Shown here one piece after another: positions 7,775 through 17,861 of a stretch of 38,643 nucleotides of DNA. Each line of letters opens with the position of its first letter. Position 1 is the first letter of the stretch. The translations under genes were made by a program, and so were the position numbers. This DNA comes from a bacterium (GTDB lineage: Bacteria > Bdellovibrionota_C > UBA2361 > RFPC01). The notes under the pieces are model-generated. The model was not told the DNA's origin. It did no database searches and worked only from the letters and a program-made list of their open reading frames with translations. Location of the stretch: the NCBI GenBank assembly GCA_009926305.1, contig RFPC01000018.1, forward strand, positions 1-38,643, in the 5' to 3' direction.

Positions 7775-8640
7775 TATACTAACCCAGAATCAGCAACTAC
7801 TAACAAGAAAATAACCGGAAGGTAGATGAGCGATGCGCGGAGCAGTCCTCGCGCTGAGGCGTCATCTAAAGCTGACACGAACCGATATCCAGCCCGTAAC
7901 ATATAGCAGCTCAGTACTATAGCTCCTATTCCATAGACCATCCCACTCATCCCGATTAAGACGGGCAAAATTGATATGGGAACAAGAAGAACCGAGAAGC
8001 ACATAACATGACGAGCTGTTCGCTCTCCATCAGGGTCGACTGATGGCAGCATATGACACCCCCCTTTCCGATAGTCATCTCTATAAATCCACGCTATTGA
8101 GTAAAAGTGTGGGTGCTGCCAGATAAAAAGAATTAAAAAAAGTAGCCAGGCCTCTAGAGAGATTTCTCCAGTAGCAGCAGCCCATCCTCCAACAGGCGGA
8201 AGTGCTCCAGGGATGGCACCCACCATAGTATTAAGCCATGTAATTCTCTTGAGCGGCGTATACACCAGGACGTAAAGAAACGCGCTCAACAAGGCGAGAA
8301 ATCCTGTTAAGAGATTTACCTGTCCAACGAGAATTGCCGTACCACTCAGCACAAGAGTTGTACCGAATGACAGCGCGCTCGCTGGAGTAATTCTCCCCGC
8401 GGGGAGAGGCCGTTGAGCTGTGCGCTTCATTCTTTTATCCAGCTCTCGTTCAACAAAATTATTCAGCACGGCGGAACCTGCCACCGTGAGAAACGTGCCC
8501 AAAAGAGCAAATAGAAATCGAGGAAGTGGCTCTATCGAGCCAGATGCGAGGAAAAAACCCATGGAAGTTGAAATGAGAACCATGAAGCCAATCCGAGGCT
8601 TCGTGAGTGAAAGGTAATCTCTCCATTTGCTTAGGTCCAT
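7774..8640 (-). CDS. ctaB: Protoheme IX farnesyltransferase (heme O synthase)
   Basis: CtaB attaches a farnesyl group to heme B to give heme O, the substrate of CtaA. The 288-residue polytopic protein has the UbiA-superfamily aspartate-rich regions in the form found in heme O synthases: NNFVERELDKR (60-70) followed by TAQRPLPAG, and YRDDYRKGG with CHMLPSV (about 186-200). 'TKPRIGFM' near the N-terminus is also characteristic. It is the first gene of the minus-strand cluster. Its promoter should lie in the 240-base divergent region shared with the glycosyltransferase gene. The ATG at 8640 has only a distant GGTGGAG. Confidence 0.94.
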   Translation of the reverse strand: MDLSKWRDYLSLTKPRIGFMVLISTSMGFFLASGSIEPLPRFLFALLGTFLTVAGSAVLNNFVERELDKRMKRTAQRPLPAGRITPASALSFGTTLVLSGTAILVGQVNLLTGFLALLSAFLYVLVYTPLKRITWLNTMVGAIPGALPPVGGWAAATGEISLEAWLLFLILFIWQHPHFYSIAWIYRDDYRKGGCHMLPSVDPDGERTARHVMCFSVLLVPISILPVLIGMSGMVYGIGAIVLSCYMLRAGYRFVSALDDASARGLLRASLIYLPVIFLLVVADSGLV

Positions 8641-8883
8641 GGCTGCAAAGTCTCCACCTTACTACTCGGAAAAGGAACACCCTCGAGAAGGATGTAGCGA
8701 TTCCATGAGCTTTTAATTTTTGTACTAATTCAGAACAAAAATATCTCTTTTCCCTTCATGGATTCAAGTATTTACAAAAAATTTAGCCAATCTCGGCATT
8801 ATCTGAGCCACCCCCCTCTGTTAAAGCACTTTTCATGATGCACGCTTTCCATATACTAAATAGAGAAAATCGGAGAGATAAGC

Positions 8884-10812
8884 ATGCAGATTGATGAGAT
8901 TGTTCAGATGCTTCAGAGAGGAGAAATCCAGTCGGCCCTCGATGCAATAGAGGAGTATCCTACAAGCGCTCTCCCTACCCCAAACTACGATCTTGTAAGA
9001 GCTATTGTCTTAGATTACTCGGCCGCTCCTGTTCTCGCTCTTGAGGCGATAGAACGCGAGCTATCTCATTTCCCCGACAATATGGTTGCAAAACAACTCG
9101 GGGAGAGTGTTCAAGGGAGTATCGATCAGGCAAAGAAAAATTCCCCCGTCGATAATATACCTATTAAATTTTCTCTTATTCTGCCAGTAGAGTCACTCGA
9201 AGAAGGCTGGCGTCTTACCCTTCGTTCCATCCATGCTCAAATCTATAAAAATATAGAAGTGATAGTTATCCATAAGAGCCTTCCTCTTGCACAACAACAA
9301 GAGCTCCTTACTCTCGATAGGCGAATTCGAATAGTACACCATTCAGGGCACACCGCACACCAACTGATTGACTACGGTCTACAGAAGTCAACTGGAGAAT
9401 TCCAGATGGTAATCCCAGAAGCAGGTACTATTCTTACTGCGATAGGGCTTGCCACTGTTAGCCAGATCCTATCAGAAGAGAGCGAGATTCGATTTATTAC
9501 AGGAAGCTTGGCGTATTTGAATAGCGCAGGGTTGCCATTTGATTCTCCCAGCCCTGCTAATCGATGGAGCAGAAAAGACCTAATGGATTCGAAAATATTT
9601 TCTAATCCTGTGATAGCTCCAAGATTCGCGAATACCTTATGGCATAGAGACATCTATACTGGAGCAAAAGCAATTGCATCAGAATGCCCAAAGGAGGCAT
9701 ATGAGTTTGATTTATTTTTAAGAATGATTCGACTCACTAAATTCTATACCTCGAACTGTCTATTGAGCATCAGACCGACCACTCAATGGCAGAATCGGAC
9801 GGAATATCTCTCGCCTCGATATATCAGCGAAGCACTAATCTGTATAGAACGTGAGAAACGACTAGCTCCTCTCTCAGACAATGACTCAGTCGCTCCGCCG
9901 CTTATCGGTCAAACACCAGAGAGATACATAAGATTCTCCCCTGAGTTCGCTCCTCTTCCGTATTTTCCAATCTTTAAAACGAACGAGTTTCAACACAATG
10001 CGCCACGGATCTCTCTGGTAACACCATGCTTTAATCAAGAAGACTTCATCGAAGAAACCATAGACTCTGTTCTTAGCCAGGGGTATCCAAACCTTGAATA
10101 TATCATCATTGATGGCGGTAGTTCGGATCGAACCTGTGAAATTATTAGACGTCACGAAAAACACCTTCACTATTGGCGCAGTGAGCCTGATGGAGGGCAA
10201 TATTTTGCAATTCAGGAAGGATTCGCTCATGCCTCTGGTGAAGTAATGAGTTGGATTAATGCTGACGACAGGCTAACACAATACTCCTTGTTTTATATCG
10301 GACTTATCTTTCTGTCCTATCCTCAAATTTCATGGTTAACGGGGTGTCCTGCATCGATTGCTCGGACAGGCGTAGCTACTGAGGGCAAACTCTCGAAACC
10401 ATATAGTAGAGAAAACTTTCTGTTACGTGGCTTTGACCGTCCGTATATCCAGCAGGAAGGAACGTTCTGGAGACGGAGCCTGTGGGAGCAGGCAGGGAGC
10501 GCTCTTGATCTGAGGTATACATTAGCGGCAGAGACTGAGTTATGGCGGAGATTTTATCGACACTCTCCAATTCAACAATTCGAAAAGTCTCTCGGCTTAT
10601 TCCGAATACGAGACGGTCAGCGGTCCGCATCTCAAAGAGTAGAATATATGCGCGAAGCGGAAAGAATCTTGCAAGAGGAATCAGATCTAGCAAGGAGAGG
10701 CATATATTCGCACTGCCCAACACCTCCACCATGTCTTTCTCTTCATGATGTGCAAAGACAAGCGGAGCAACTCCTTCATCGCCTCTCCTCTTCCCCGCAA
10801 TCAGCCCCCTGA
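8884..10812 (+). CDS. Two-domain family 2 glycosyltransferase
   Basis: This 642-residue protein has about 95 residues of helical, TPR-like N-terminus, then two GT-A-like domains. The first (about 97-340) has the fold-like start 'KFSLILPVE' and 'NIEVIVIHK', but no clear DxD or DGS motif. The second (about 376-600) begins 'RISLVTPCFNQEDFIEETIDSVLSQG' in pattern, with DGGSSD (about 408), INADDR (about 458, the DxD equivalent) and QQEGTFWRR (acceptor region). It is therefore likely one active and one degenerate GT2 domain. The substrate cannot be read from sequence; surface polysaccharide or lipooligosaccharide glycosylation is the usual role. The start ATG has GGAGAG at good spacing. No other polysaccharide genes lie nearby, so it is an isolated transferase. 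Confidence 0.85.
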   Translation: MQIDEIVQMLQRGEIQSALDAIEEYPTSALPTPNYDLVRAIVLDYSAAPVLALEAIERELSHFPDNMVAKQLGESVQGSIDQAKKNSPVDNIPIKFSLILPVESLEEGWRLTLRSIHAQIYKNIEVIVIHKSLPLAQQQELLTLDRRIRIVHHSGHTAHQLIDYGLQKSTGEFQMVIPEAGTILTAIGLATVSQILSEESEIRFITGSLAYLNSAGLPFDSPSPANRWSRKDLMDSKIFSNPVIAPRFANTLWHRDIYTGAKAIASECPKEAYEFDLFLRMIRLTKFYTSNCLLSIRPTTQWQNRTEYLSPRYISEALICIEREKRLAPLSDNDSVAPPLIGQTPERYIRFSPEFAPLPYFPIFKTNEFQHNAPRISLVTPCFNQEDFIEETIDSVLSQGYPNLEYIIIDGGSSDRTCEIIRRHEKHLHYWRSEPDGGQYFAIQEGFAHASGEVMSWINADDRLTQYSLFYIGLIFLSYPQISWLTGCPASIARTGVATEGKLSKPYSRENFLLRGFDRPYIQQEGTFWRRSLWEQAGSALDLRYTLAAETELWRRFYRHSPIQQFEKSLGLFRIRDGQRSASQRVEYMREAERILQEESDLARRGIYSHCPTPPPCLSLHDVQRQAEQLLHRLSSSPQSAP

Positions 10813-10960
10813 CAGAAAACCACCATAACGAAAGGCGGATTCTTCCTTCGTAACCCCTTATATTTTTTAGTTTCTTCTCGTCAATACCTACAATGGCTAA
10901 AAATTATTTCCATGGTGATTACCTAGAATAAGCTTAAAGACAGTGGTAGCCTTAACTATT

Positions 10961-11338
10961 ATGACTGACTTTTACGAAAAAGAATGGGACTCCATCGATA
11001 CGAATCCAACGAAAGAGGTGAACCAATTAGCGAGCAAACTTGATGGGCTCCAAGAGCCGACTGAGTTCGGCTCACAACTTGCCTGCTTTCGAGTCCGAAG
11101 CTCGGAAGACCTTGAAGAACCAGGAAATGAATTCATCCGCATATCTAGCCCAAGTGATGATCCGAAAGTAGAGGCCTATCTGAAGGCTCCGCAAGGATGG
11201 GGAAGATTAGATCCACTCATGCTGGAAGCTTTTGGAGGACGAGTTCCAAGGAACTTAGGGTATGTACTTCGAGATGAGGTAATGCTTCATTTTAAAGCAA
11301 TGGAGATAGCAAATAGCGATCTACTTGAAGAAGAGTAA
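10961..11338 (+). CDS. Hypothetical acidic protein
   Basis: I do not recognise this family. From the ATG at 10961 it is 125 residues, soluble, acidic, with no signal or membrane segment. The N-terminal half is helical and charged; the C-terminal half contains 'QGWGRLDPLMLEAFGG' and ends in LLEEE. A GTG at 10943 would add six residues. No clear Shine-Dalgarno sequence precedes either start. It stands alone between the glycosyltransferase gene and the convergent cysS. The composition looks like a real protein, but function is unknown. Confidence 0.6.
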   Translation: MTDFYEKEWDSIDTNPTKEVNQLASKLDGLQEPTEFGSQLACFRVRSSEDLEEPGNEFIRISSPSDDPKVEAYLKAPQGWGRLDPLMLEAFGGRVPRNLGYVLRDEVMLHFKAMEIANSDLLEEE

Positions 11339-11419
11339 GAAGGAGTTTTCGGAATTTCTTTAGCAAAAGATATGTACCGAAAATATATCATGCTCAGCTC
11401 ATCAGAACCGCATCATGCG

Positions 11420-12835
11420 TTAAGGCTTTCTCGTAAAGCGCACTCCACTGGCAGTATCCTTTAATATCACCCCCAGACCTGCTAAGTGATCCCGAATCTC
11501 ATCCGCTCGAGCGAAGTTCTTGCTCTTCCGCGCTTCCTCTCGCTCATCAATGAGAGCTTGAATCTCCTCGTCTGGCAGCTCTTTTACCTGTTCTCCAATA
11601 CCAAGACCAAAGACGCTATCGATACTCTTTAGCAGCTCTCTTCCGAGCTGTCGATCTCCTGCTGTGAGCTCCTGCGCAGACTTATTCACCTCTTTGATGA
11701 ACTTCATGACCGCTGCCATTGCAACAGAAATATTTAGGTCATCATCCATCGCAGCGCAGAATTCAGACTCAATCCCACGACAGAACTGATTCCACTCTTC
11801 CCGTAGCGGAGTCTCAGCTGGAGCACTCTCCGAGAGCTTCTCATAGCAATCATCAAATCGTTGAATGAGCTTTGTATTTCCACTCAAGTCATCTTCACGA
11901 AAATCAAGCTGCTGTCGGTAGTGCGTTTTTAACAACAGTTCGTAACGAATACTTCGAGGGTCATGGCCACGTTCGAGTAAATCTCGCAGCGTAAAGAAGT
12001 TCCCCGCTGATTTTGCCATCTTCTTCCCATTGACGATGAGATGTTCGTTGTGAAGCCAGTACCGAACGAACGGAGCCGCACCACAACATTCTGACTGTGC
12101 GATCTCATTGGTATGATGTGGGAACTTCAAGTCCACGCCACCCGAATGAATATCAATTGGCTGCCCTAAGTACTTTGTAGACATTACTGAACACTCTAAG
12201 TGCCATCCAGGTCGCCCTCTTCCAAAAGGGCTCTCCCAGTAATTATCACCATCGGCGGCGGAATGGGCTTTCCACAGCGCAAAATCCTGCGCATTTTCCT
12301 TTTCATACTCATCGGCAGCATTCAGCCGCTGACCAGCATTCGCCTTTAATGTTTCAGGGTTTAACTGAACAAGCTCTCCATAGTTCGGAAAGCTGGAAAC
12401 CTTAAAGTAGACGTCTCCATTTTCAGCTTGATAAGCATGCCCTGACTCAAGAAGCTTGCCAATCATCTCGATCATTCCATCGATCTCATCAGTCGCCCGG
12501 GGCATTTTTTCCGGGAGGATGATATTGAGAGTCTTTAAGTCTTCGAGGAATTCGGCGAGATAAAAATCAGTAAACTCTCGAAGCGTCTTCCCTGCTTTTT
12601 GAGAATCTCGAATGGTCTTATCATCCACATCGGTAATATTCATCACATGATAGACGGAGTATCCTCGAAACTCGAGATAGCGCTTAACGATATCGTTAAA
12701 GAGATACGCGCGAAGATTACCGATATGAGCATAGTTATAAACGGTCGGTCCACATGAATAGTATGTCACTCGCTCATCACTCGCAGGCTTAAAAGCCTCG
12801 AGGACACGACTCAATGAATTATAAAAGTGTACCAT
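11420..12835 (-). CDS. cysS: Cysteinyl-tRNA synthetase
   Basis: This class I aminoacyl-tRNA synthetase charges tRNA-Cys. The 471-residue protein has the HIGH-type motif HIGN at 37-40, directly after the zinc/substrate cysteine C28 (SCGPTVYNY). It also has the zinc-site segments GWHLECS and FPHHTNEIAQSE, and the KMSKS-type loop KMAKS at about 271-275. The C-terminal anticodon-binding part includes 'ARADEIRDHLAGLGV', a typical end. The ATG at 12835 has GAGGAAGG just upstream. It is the last gene of the gyrA-gpsA-sigma-cysS run, 30 bases after the sigma factor gene. Complete. Confidence 0.97.
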   Translation of the reverse strand: MVHFYNSLSRVLEAFKPASDERVTYYSCGPTVYNYAHIGNLRAYLFNDIVKRYLEFRGYSVYHVMNITDVDDKTIRDSQKAGKTLREFTDFYLAEFLEDLKTLNIILPEKMPRATDEIDGMIEMIGKLLESGHAYQAENGDVYFKVSSFPNYGELVQLNPETLKANAGQRLNAADEYEKENAQDFALWKAHSAADGDNYWESPFGRGRPGWHLECSVMSTKYLGQPIDIHSGGVDLKFPHHTNEIAQSECCGAAPFVRYWLHNEHLIVNGKKMAKSAGNFFTLRDLLERGHDPRSIRYELLLKTHYRQQLDFREDDLSGNTKLIQRFDDCYEKLSESAPAETPLREEWNQFCRGIESEFCAAMDDDLNISVAMAAVMKFIKEVNKSAQELTAGDRQLGRELLKSIDSVFGLGIGEQVKELPDEEIQALIDEREEARKSKNFARADEIRDHLAGLGVILKDTASGVRFTRKP

Positions 12836-12865
12836 ACCTTCCTCTTCTCTTTTGAGCTTCTGTCA

Positions 12866-13582
12866 TCACTCATCACTTTCATGTAAGACGGCATCGTGAC
12901 CCGTCATAAACTCTCTGAGCTGGGCAACTGCCCTTCGGTGAATTTTCGAGACCCATCCCTTAGACATTGAATGTTTTTCTCCAATTTCATCAAAGGTTCT
13001 ATGATGAAAGTAGTACTCTTCTATCACCAGCCGCTCTTTCTCGGGGAGCTTCTTCACCCCATGCTTCAAAAGCACAGCCACCTCTTGTCGGCTCGCGACT
13101 TCTTCCGGTGTCTCTGCATCACTCCCTAAGAGCTCCTCTCCACTCTCCGCATACAGAGAAAGTCGATACACAAACGCCGCGCTTGCAGCTTGCTCAAATA
13201 CCTCAGCGAGCTTCTCATCAGGACTCCCCTCAGCACGCCGTCGAATCTCATCTTCCTCTCGATAATCCGTTAAAGCACGCAACGCTCTTGCTTTTTGAAA
13301 CCCTGAACGCGAGAGCCCTGTAATCTTTGATAATCCGTCGAGCAATGCCCCTCGAACCCGAATCGTTGCATAGGGCTTGAAGGGTACTCCACGCAAGGGA
13401 TCAAATCGTTCGGCTGCTTCAACAACTCCGAGGTAACCAATACCCACAAGTTCGTCCTTTTCTTGTTGGGAGATATCAAACTCTCGAAGGAAGCGTCGGA
13501 CGTACCGCTCAACCCACTCAAGATGCTGCTCAGGTTCAAACTTGAACGGGGTATTTTCCTGAAGGGGTCGTTCCTCTTCCAT
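12866..13582 (-). CDS. FliA/WhiG-type (sigma-28) RNA polymerase sigma factor
   Basis: At 238 residues this has the size and order of a group 3 sigma factor. Region 2 (about 24-80) has 'ELVGIGYLGVVEAAERFDP' and 'FKPYATIRVRGALLDGL'. Region 3 follows ('SRSGFQKARALRALTDY'), and region 4 (about 176-225) has 'LPEKERLVIEEYYFHHRTFDEIG' in pattern and the recognition helix 'SKGWVSKIHRRAVAQLRE'. Such factors direct flagellar, motility or chemotaxis genes in most Gram-negative bacteria. Here it lies between gpsA and cysS rather than among flagellar genes, so the target set is inferred, although a large chemotaxis operon follows 11 kb away. No anti-sigma factor gene (flgM) is adjacent. The Shine-Dalgarno sequence is weak. 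Confidence 0.88.
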   Translation of the reverse strand: MEEERPLQENTPFKFEPEQHLEWVERYVRRFLREFDISQQEKDELVGIGYLGVVEAAERFDPLRGVPFKPYATIRVRGALLDGLSKITGLSRSGFQKARALRALTDYREEDEIRRRAEGSPDEKLAEVFEQAASAAFVYRLSLYAESGEELLGSDAETPEEVASRQEVAVLLKHGVKKLPEKERLVIEEYYFHHRTFDEIGEKHSMSKGWVSKIHRRAVAQLREFMTGHDAVLHESDE

Positions 13583-13600
13583 GAGCTTTGCAATTCACCG

Positions 13601-14608
13601 TTAAAACTCTGCCTTGGTTGGACGCAGAATAAAGCGTTGGATCATCTCAGCTGGAGAAATAACTCCTTCAAGCATTGCACTCACCGCTTCAGTGATAGGC
13701 ATCTCAACCTGATGCTCCTCCGCAAGCTGAAGTACAATTGCTGTAGTCCCAACCGCTTCAGCAGTAGATCCGAGGGTTCGCAGAATCTCGTCCAACTGCT
13801 CTCCTCTTCCGAGTCGGATACCAACAGTTCGGTTGCGACTCCGATCGCATGTGGCAGTCATAATAAGGTCTCCCATGCCTGAAAGTCCGAAAAGAGTCCG
13901 CTCTTCAGCGCCCATAGCAACTGCTAATCGCGTCATTTCTGCCAACCCACGAGTGACCAGTGCCGCTCTTGCTGAATCTCCAAGGTCAAGCCCATCTGAA
14001 ACACCAACTGCTAGTGCAATTACGTTCTTTAAGATTCCACCTAACTCAACACCAAGCGGATCGCTCGAGAGATATACCCGCATAGTATCGGCTCGGAACA
14101 ACTCAGATACTTCGCGCGCAACTACCCCGTCAGTTGAAGCCGCTACGATACCCGCAGGTCGGCGACGAATAACATCGCTAGAGAAACTAGGCCCCGACAG
14201 CACTGCTAATCTGGTTAATTGAGGATACTTCTTGTGCATGAACTGAAGAGGAGTAAGCAACGTCTCAGGCTCCAGACCCTTGATTGCGCTTATAATCAAC
14301 GTATCAGTTGAAACCTGCATAGAGCTAAAGACCTCTCGCAACGCTCTAGAAGGAACCGTCAACAGAAGTATGGGCTGCTCGAACACCAGATCGGCTGTAT
14401 CAACTGGACAGAGTCCTTCATGTAGAGAGAACTCGCTATGATACCGGGAGTTCTTACCATGGTTCCTGACCGACTCGAGCACAGCAGCGTCCCGATCCCA
14501 ACACACGACATTGTGCCCATTTCGGGCAAGATGATCGGCAAGCGCTGTACCCCAGTTTCCAAGACCAAGAACACCTACCGAACTTCTCTTCTTCCTAATC
14601 GTCGCCAT
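13601..14608 (-). CDS. gpsA: Glycerol-3-phosphate dehydrogenase [NAD(P)+]
   Basis: GpsA reduces dihydroxyacetone phosphate to sn-glycerol 3-phosphate for phospholipid synthesis. From the ATG at 14608 (GGAAGAGAG upstream) it is 335 residues, the usual family length. It has the Rossmann motif GLGNWG at 15-20, 'SAIKGLE' with K110, 'LSGPSF', and the catalytic lysine K194 in [13 protein letters not shown]. The open frame extends 22 codons further upstream within gyrA, but those residues are not GpsA-like. The true start overlaps the gyrA stop by 14 bases, indicating coupling to gyrA. Confidence 0.95.
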   Translation of the reverse strand: MATIRKKRSSVGVLGLGNWGTALADHLARNGHNVVCWDRDAAVLESVRNHGKNSRYHSEFSLHEGLCPVDTADLVFEQPILLLTVPSRALREVFSSMQVSTDTLIISAIKGLEPETLLTPLQFMHKKYPQLTRLAVLSGPSFSSDVIRRRPAGIVAASTDGVVAREVSELFRADTMRVYLSSDPLGVELGGILKNVIALAVGVSDGLDLGDSARAALVTRGLAEMTRLAVAMGAEERTLFGLSGMGDLIMTATCDRSRNRTVGIRLGRGEQLDEILRTLGSTAEAVGTTAIVLQLAEEHQVEMPITEAVSAMLEGVISPAEMIQRFILRPTKAEF

Positions 14609-17102
14609 TACTCTCTTCCGCACCGCTGGCATCTCGAATAGGAGCAATAGCTGACAGCTTTTCTCCCTCATCAAGATTCACTAAACGAACTCCCTTCGTA
14701 TTTCTTCCAACACAAGAAATATCAGCAACTCCCATTCGCACAATCTTTCCAGTCGAAGCGATTGCCATTACTTCATTATCCTCAAGCACCGCGGAGACTC
14801 CAACCACCGGACCGTTCCTCTCGCCGGCTTGTATATCAATCAACCCTTTCCCGCCGCGATTCTGCCTGCGATAGTCTTGAATCCGTGTGCGTTTTCCAAA
14901 TCCATTTTCACAAGCCGTTAATAGAAACGCGCTTTCGTCTGGTCGCATGTCAGCTCCATCCACTCCATCAGAGCTTTCAGCACCTGCCACCACGACCATG
15001 CCAACCACTTCATCTCCAGAATCGAGGTTAATCCCCTTTACCCCTCGAGCAGTCCTCCCCATAGGACGGACATCACTCTCTGAAAAGCGGATAGCCATAC
15101 CACTCTTTGAGGCAAGCACAATGTCATCTTGTCCATGGGTAATACGCGCCCCTATCAACTGATCACCATCAGCCAGCGTACAAGCAGTCAATCCGCTCTT
15201 TCTGTTGGCTCTCTCAAAACTCATCAAGTCTGTCTTCTTTATATATCCCTGGCGAGTTGCCATAACGACAAACCGGTCATCAGCGAACTCTGAAACTGCT
15301 CGAATCGCCGAAATCTTCTCGCCATCTCGAAGCTCGAGCAGGTTTACCAGGGCGCGGCCTCGAGCAGTCCTTCCACCCTGAGGCAACATGTAGACCTTCT
15401 TAATAAAGCATCGCCCATGAGTAGTAAAAAAGAAGAGGTAAGCCAGGGTTGAGGCCACAAAGAGATGTTCTACAAAATCCTCATCCTTGTTTGAGGCCGC
15501 AGTGACACCCTTTCCTCCTCGCTTCTGCGCCTTATACTGGTCAGCAGGAGTACGCTTAATATATCCTTGGTGGGTAACGGATACGACCATCCTCTCATCT
15601 TCTATGAGGTCTTCAATTTCAATCTCTCCTTCCTGCTCAACAATCCGAGTTCTTCTCTCATCACCAAACTCGTCTCGAATGTTTGCAAGCTCTTCCCCTA
15701 TGACGCGGTCAATCTCAGCTGGACTCGCCAGTAAAGTACGCAAACGCGCTATCTCTTCAGCCAGCTCTGCATGCTCCTTCTCAACAGCAAGCCTCTCCAT
15801 CCCAGTCAGCTTCTGCAAACGAAGTTCGAGGATTGCCTGGGCCTGAACCGTTGAGAGCTCAAACTCCTCACAGAGCTGACGCCGCGCCAATGCTGGACTT
15901 TCCGCGCCTCGAATGAGCGCTATTACCTGATCAAGATTTAAGAGGGCAATACGATACCCCTCTAAGATATGCATTCGGTCTTCTGCTTTCCTGAGCTCAA
16001 AAACCGCCCGTCGAGTTACGACATCACGACGGTGGTCAAGAAAACATTGAAGAAGCTGCTTCAAGCTACAAACAACAGGACGTCCTTCTACGATTGCGAG
16101 GTTTATGATTCCAAAACTGGTCTGGAGAGGCGTCAGTTTATACAGCTGATTCAGGATAATATCTGGAGTTGCATCTCGCTTTAACTCCATGACGATCCTC
16201 ATTCCCTTTCTATCAGACTCGTCTCTCAGCTTAGAAATCCCCTCTATTAACCGATCATTGATAAGACTACCGATCTTCTCAACGAGCGAAGATTTATTTA
16301 CCTGAAAAGGAATTTCAGTAATAACGATTGCCTGAACCTCTTTTCCACTCCGAGTAAGAGTTTCAACTTCAGCCTCTCCACGCACACGCACGATGCCGCG
16401 ACCTTTCGTATAAGCAGCAATAATCGGCGACCTCCCAAGGATGGTTCCACCCGTAGGAAAGTCTGGGCCTGAGATAAACTCCATGAGCTCTAGCACTCCA
16501 AGCTCTGGATTTTGAAGAAGAGCAAGTGCTCCATTAACGACCTCAGTAAGATTATGGGGCGGAATGTGAGTAGCCATTCCCACCGCAATTCCATCGGCTC
16601 CATTGACAAGTAGGTTGGGAAAGCCTGATGGCAACACCAAAGGCTCCTCAGTGGTGTCATCGAAGTTCGGGCCAAAATCGACGGTATCTTTATCAATATC
16701 ATCGAGCAGTCGAGAAGATATCGCACTCATTCTACTCTCGGTGTATCGATAAGCAGCTGGAGGATCACCATCAATAGAACCAAAGTTTCCTTGACCATCA
16801 ACAAGTGGATATCGAACGCTCCACGACTGAGCCAAGCGCACGAGCGCATCGTACACAGAAGAATCACCATGCGGGTGAAACTTCTTCAACACCTCCCCAA
16901 CAACCCCCGCGCACTTTGAGTGTTTCCGGTTAGAGAGAAGTCCTTCACCGAGCATTGCGTACAAGATTCGTCGCTGCACAGGCTTCAAACCGTCTCGAGC
17001 ATCTGGCAACGCTCGTCCCACAATAACGCTCATCGCATAGTCCATGTAGGACTGCTGCATTTCGTTTTCGATCGTAATTAAGCTCTGAGATTCATTATCC
17101 AT
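14595..17102 (-). CDS. gyrA: DNA gyrase subunit A
   Basis: GyrA is the DNA-breaking and DNA-wrapping subunit of gyrase. From the ATG at 17102 it is 835 residues. It has the N-terminal '[20 protein letters not shown]', the quinolone region with [10 protein letters not shown] (S81 and D85 match E. coli S83 and D87, both wild type), and the active-site tyrosine Y120 in [10 protein letters not shown] GyrA box in the form QKRGGKG near residue 525 starts the C-terminal beta-pinwheel and marks it as gyrase rather than ParC. The C-terminus ends in a short acidic tail. An upstream in-frame GTG (17108) would add two residues. No ParC/ParE genes are in the window. gpsA overlaps its 3' end. Confidence 0.97.
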   Translation of the reverse strand: MDNESQSLITIENEMQQSYMDYAMSVIVGRALPDARDGLKPVQRRILYAMLGEGLLSNRKHSKCAGVVGEVLKKFHPHGDSSVYDALVRLAQSWSVRYPLVDGQGNFGSIDGDPPAAYRYTESRMSAISSRLLDDIDKDTVDFGPNFDDTTEEPLVLPSGFPNLLVNGADGIAVGMATHIPPHNLTEVVNGALALLQNPELGVLELMEFISGPDFPTGGTILGRSPIIAAYTKGRGIVRVRGEAEVETLTRSGKEVQAIVITEIPFQVNKSSLVEKIGSLINDRLIEGISKLRDESDRKGMRIVMELKRDATPDIILNQLYKLTPLQTSFGIINLAIVEGRPVVCSLKQLLQCFLDHRRDVVTRRAVFELRKAEDRMHILEGYRIALLNLDQVIALIRGAESPALARRQLCEEFELSTVQAQAILELRLQKLTGMERLAVEKEHAELAEEIARLRTLLASPAEIDRVIGEELANIRDEFGDERRTRIVEQEGEIEIEDLIEDERMVVSVTHQGYIKRTPADQYKAQKRGGKGVTAASNKDEDFVEHLFVASTLAYLFFFTTHGRCFIKKVYMLPQGGRTARGRALVNLLELRDGEKISAIRAVSEFADDRFVVMATRQGYIKKTDLMSFERANRKSGLTACTLADGDQLIGARITHGQDDIVLASKSGMAIRFSESDVRPMGRTARGVKGINLDSGDEVVGMVVVAGAESSDGVDGADMRPDESAFLLTACENGFGKRTRIQDYRRQNRGGKGLIDIQAGERNGPVVGVSAVLEDNEVMAIASTGKIVRMGVADISCVGRNTKGVRLVNLDEGEKLSAIAPIRDASGAEESNGDD

Positions 17103-17169
17103 GGACACCTATTTCGTATGTACCGTTTGACCCTCCTAAATCTACCTTTTCTCAGGAGAAAATGGCAAG

Positions 17170-17217
17170 AAAACCATCTCCTCTTGATCACAAAAGTTCG
17201 ATAAAAAAGATGGTTTT
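17170..17217. repeat. Inverted repeat between nuclease gene and gyrA
   Basis: Ten-base arms AAAACCATCT (17170-17179) and AGATGGTTTT (17208-17217) enclose a 28-base spacer. On the plus strand the right arm continues into a T-run of six; on the minus strand, the direction of transcription here, it runs into TTTTCTTG. It could be a weak terminator for the nuclease transcript or an attenuator/operator in the gyrA leader. The sequence does not decide between these. Confidence 0.5.
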
Positions 17218-17303
17218 TTCTTGACTATTTCACCCGTATTGTGACAGCCATACGACGCATAAAGATCGGGAGCCTTCAACTCTAGGCACATCAACAGCAC
17301 CCC

Positions 17304-17861
17304 CTATCTTCCCCCACCAATACTTCGCCTTTTCAATTTTTTATTTGAGCGCGCCTCAACCTGATTCTGTCGATACTCCCATGGTGGAACGGGATCTGGT
17401 TGTGACCAAATAGCTATTTTTTCCTTCCTTGCCTGCCTCTCTAAGTCTCGAAGATTTTCTCCTCTCGGAGCATATCTCTGATACCACCAAGCAAGCCCAG
17501 CGCTTATCAACGCTTCATTCAAGAGAGTGTTATCTGAAAGAAAGACTTCTGCAACGATACGACCATACGGGTCTTTATCCCGAGGCTTGATAACTACATC
17601 TCTTCCAAATGTTTTATCGCTGGTAAACTGTTTGGCTCGCCTTCCAAATGCCTGCCCATCCTCAGGACAGTCTATTCCATAAAGACGCACCTTTTCTTCC
17701 TTTCCATCAAGCAAAACCGTAATCGTATCTCCATCGATTACACCAACAACTCTTACTGAAAAAGTGGTGGGAATTGCATGTAACGGTGACAACGTGAGAA
17801 GCACGTGGAGAAGGAATAGAACAACGCTGGAAGACCATCGACATCCCCAAGCACAGAACAT
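17304..17861 (-). CDS. Secreted thermonuclease-like (SNase) nuclease
   Basis: This staphylococcal-nuclease-fold protein is predicted to be exported. From the ATG at 17861 (AAGGGG five bases upstream) it is 185 residues. A signal peptide covers about 1-29, and the OB-fold nuclease domain about 33-150. Catalytic and calcium residues are visible: IDGDT (42-46), R59 and E67 in KVRLYGIDCPE, and R101 in DPYGRIVAEV. 'AISAGLAWWY'-like sequence near the end of the domain is typical ('LISAGLAWWYQRY'). A basic tail follows (KKLKRR). Such enzymes cleave DNA and RNA outside the cytoplasm for nutrient use or self-defence. The open frame upstream to 17936 lacks family similarity. It follows an unrecognised gene by 83 bases. 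Confidence 0.9.
   Translation of the reverse strand: MFCAWGCRWSSSVVLFLLHVLLTLSPLHAIPTTFSVRVVGVIDGDTITVLLDGKEEKVRLYGIDCPEDGQAFGRRAKQFTSDKTFGRDVVIKPRDKDPYGRIVAEVFLSDNTLLNEALISAGLAWWYQRYAPRGENLRDLERQARKEKIAIWSQPDPVPPWEYRQNQVEARSNKKLKRRSIGGGR

Noticed and set aside
10828-10851. Possible terminator after the glycosyltransferase gene (ACGAAAGG ... CCTTCGT)
   Set aside because: The stem has a bulge and a nine-base loop, and the next T-run begins more than ten bases later, so it does not meet the form of an intrinsic terminator.
11345-11386. Inverted repeat TTTTCGG ... CCGAAAA between the hypothetical gene and cysS
   Set aside because: Seven-base AT-rich arms with a loop of more than 20 bases; likely chance.
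13270-13593. Open frame of 107 codons on the minus strand overlapping the sigma factor gene
   Set aside because: It lies entirely in the shadow of the sigma factor gene in another frame; the sigma factor frame has clear regions 2 and 4.
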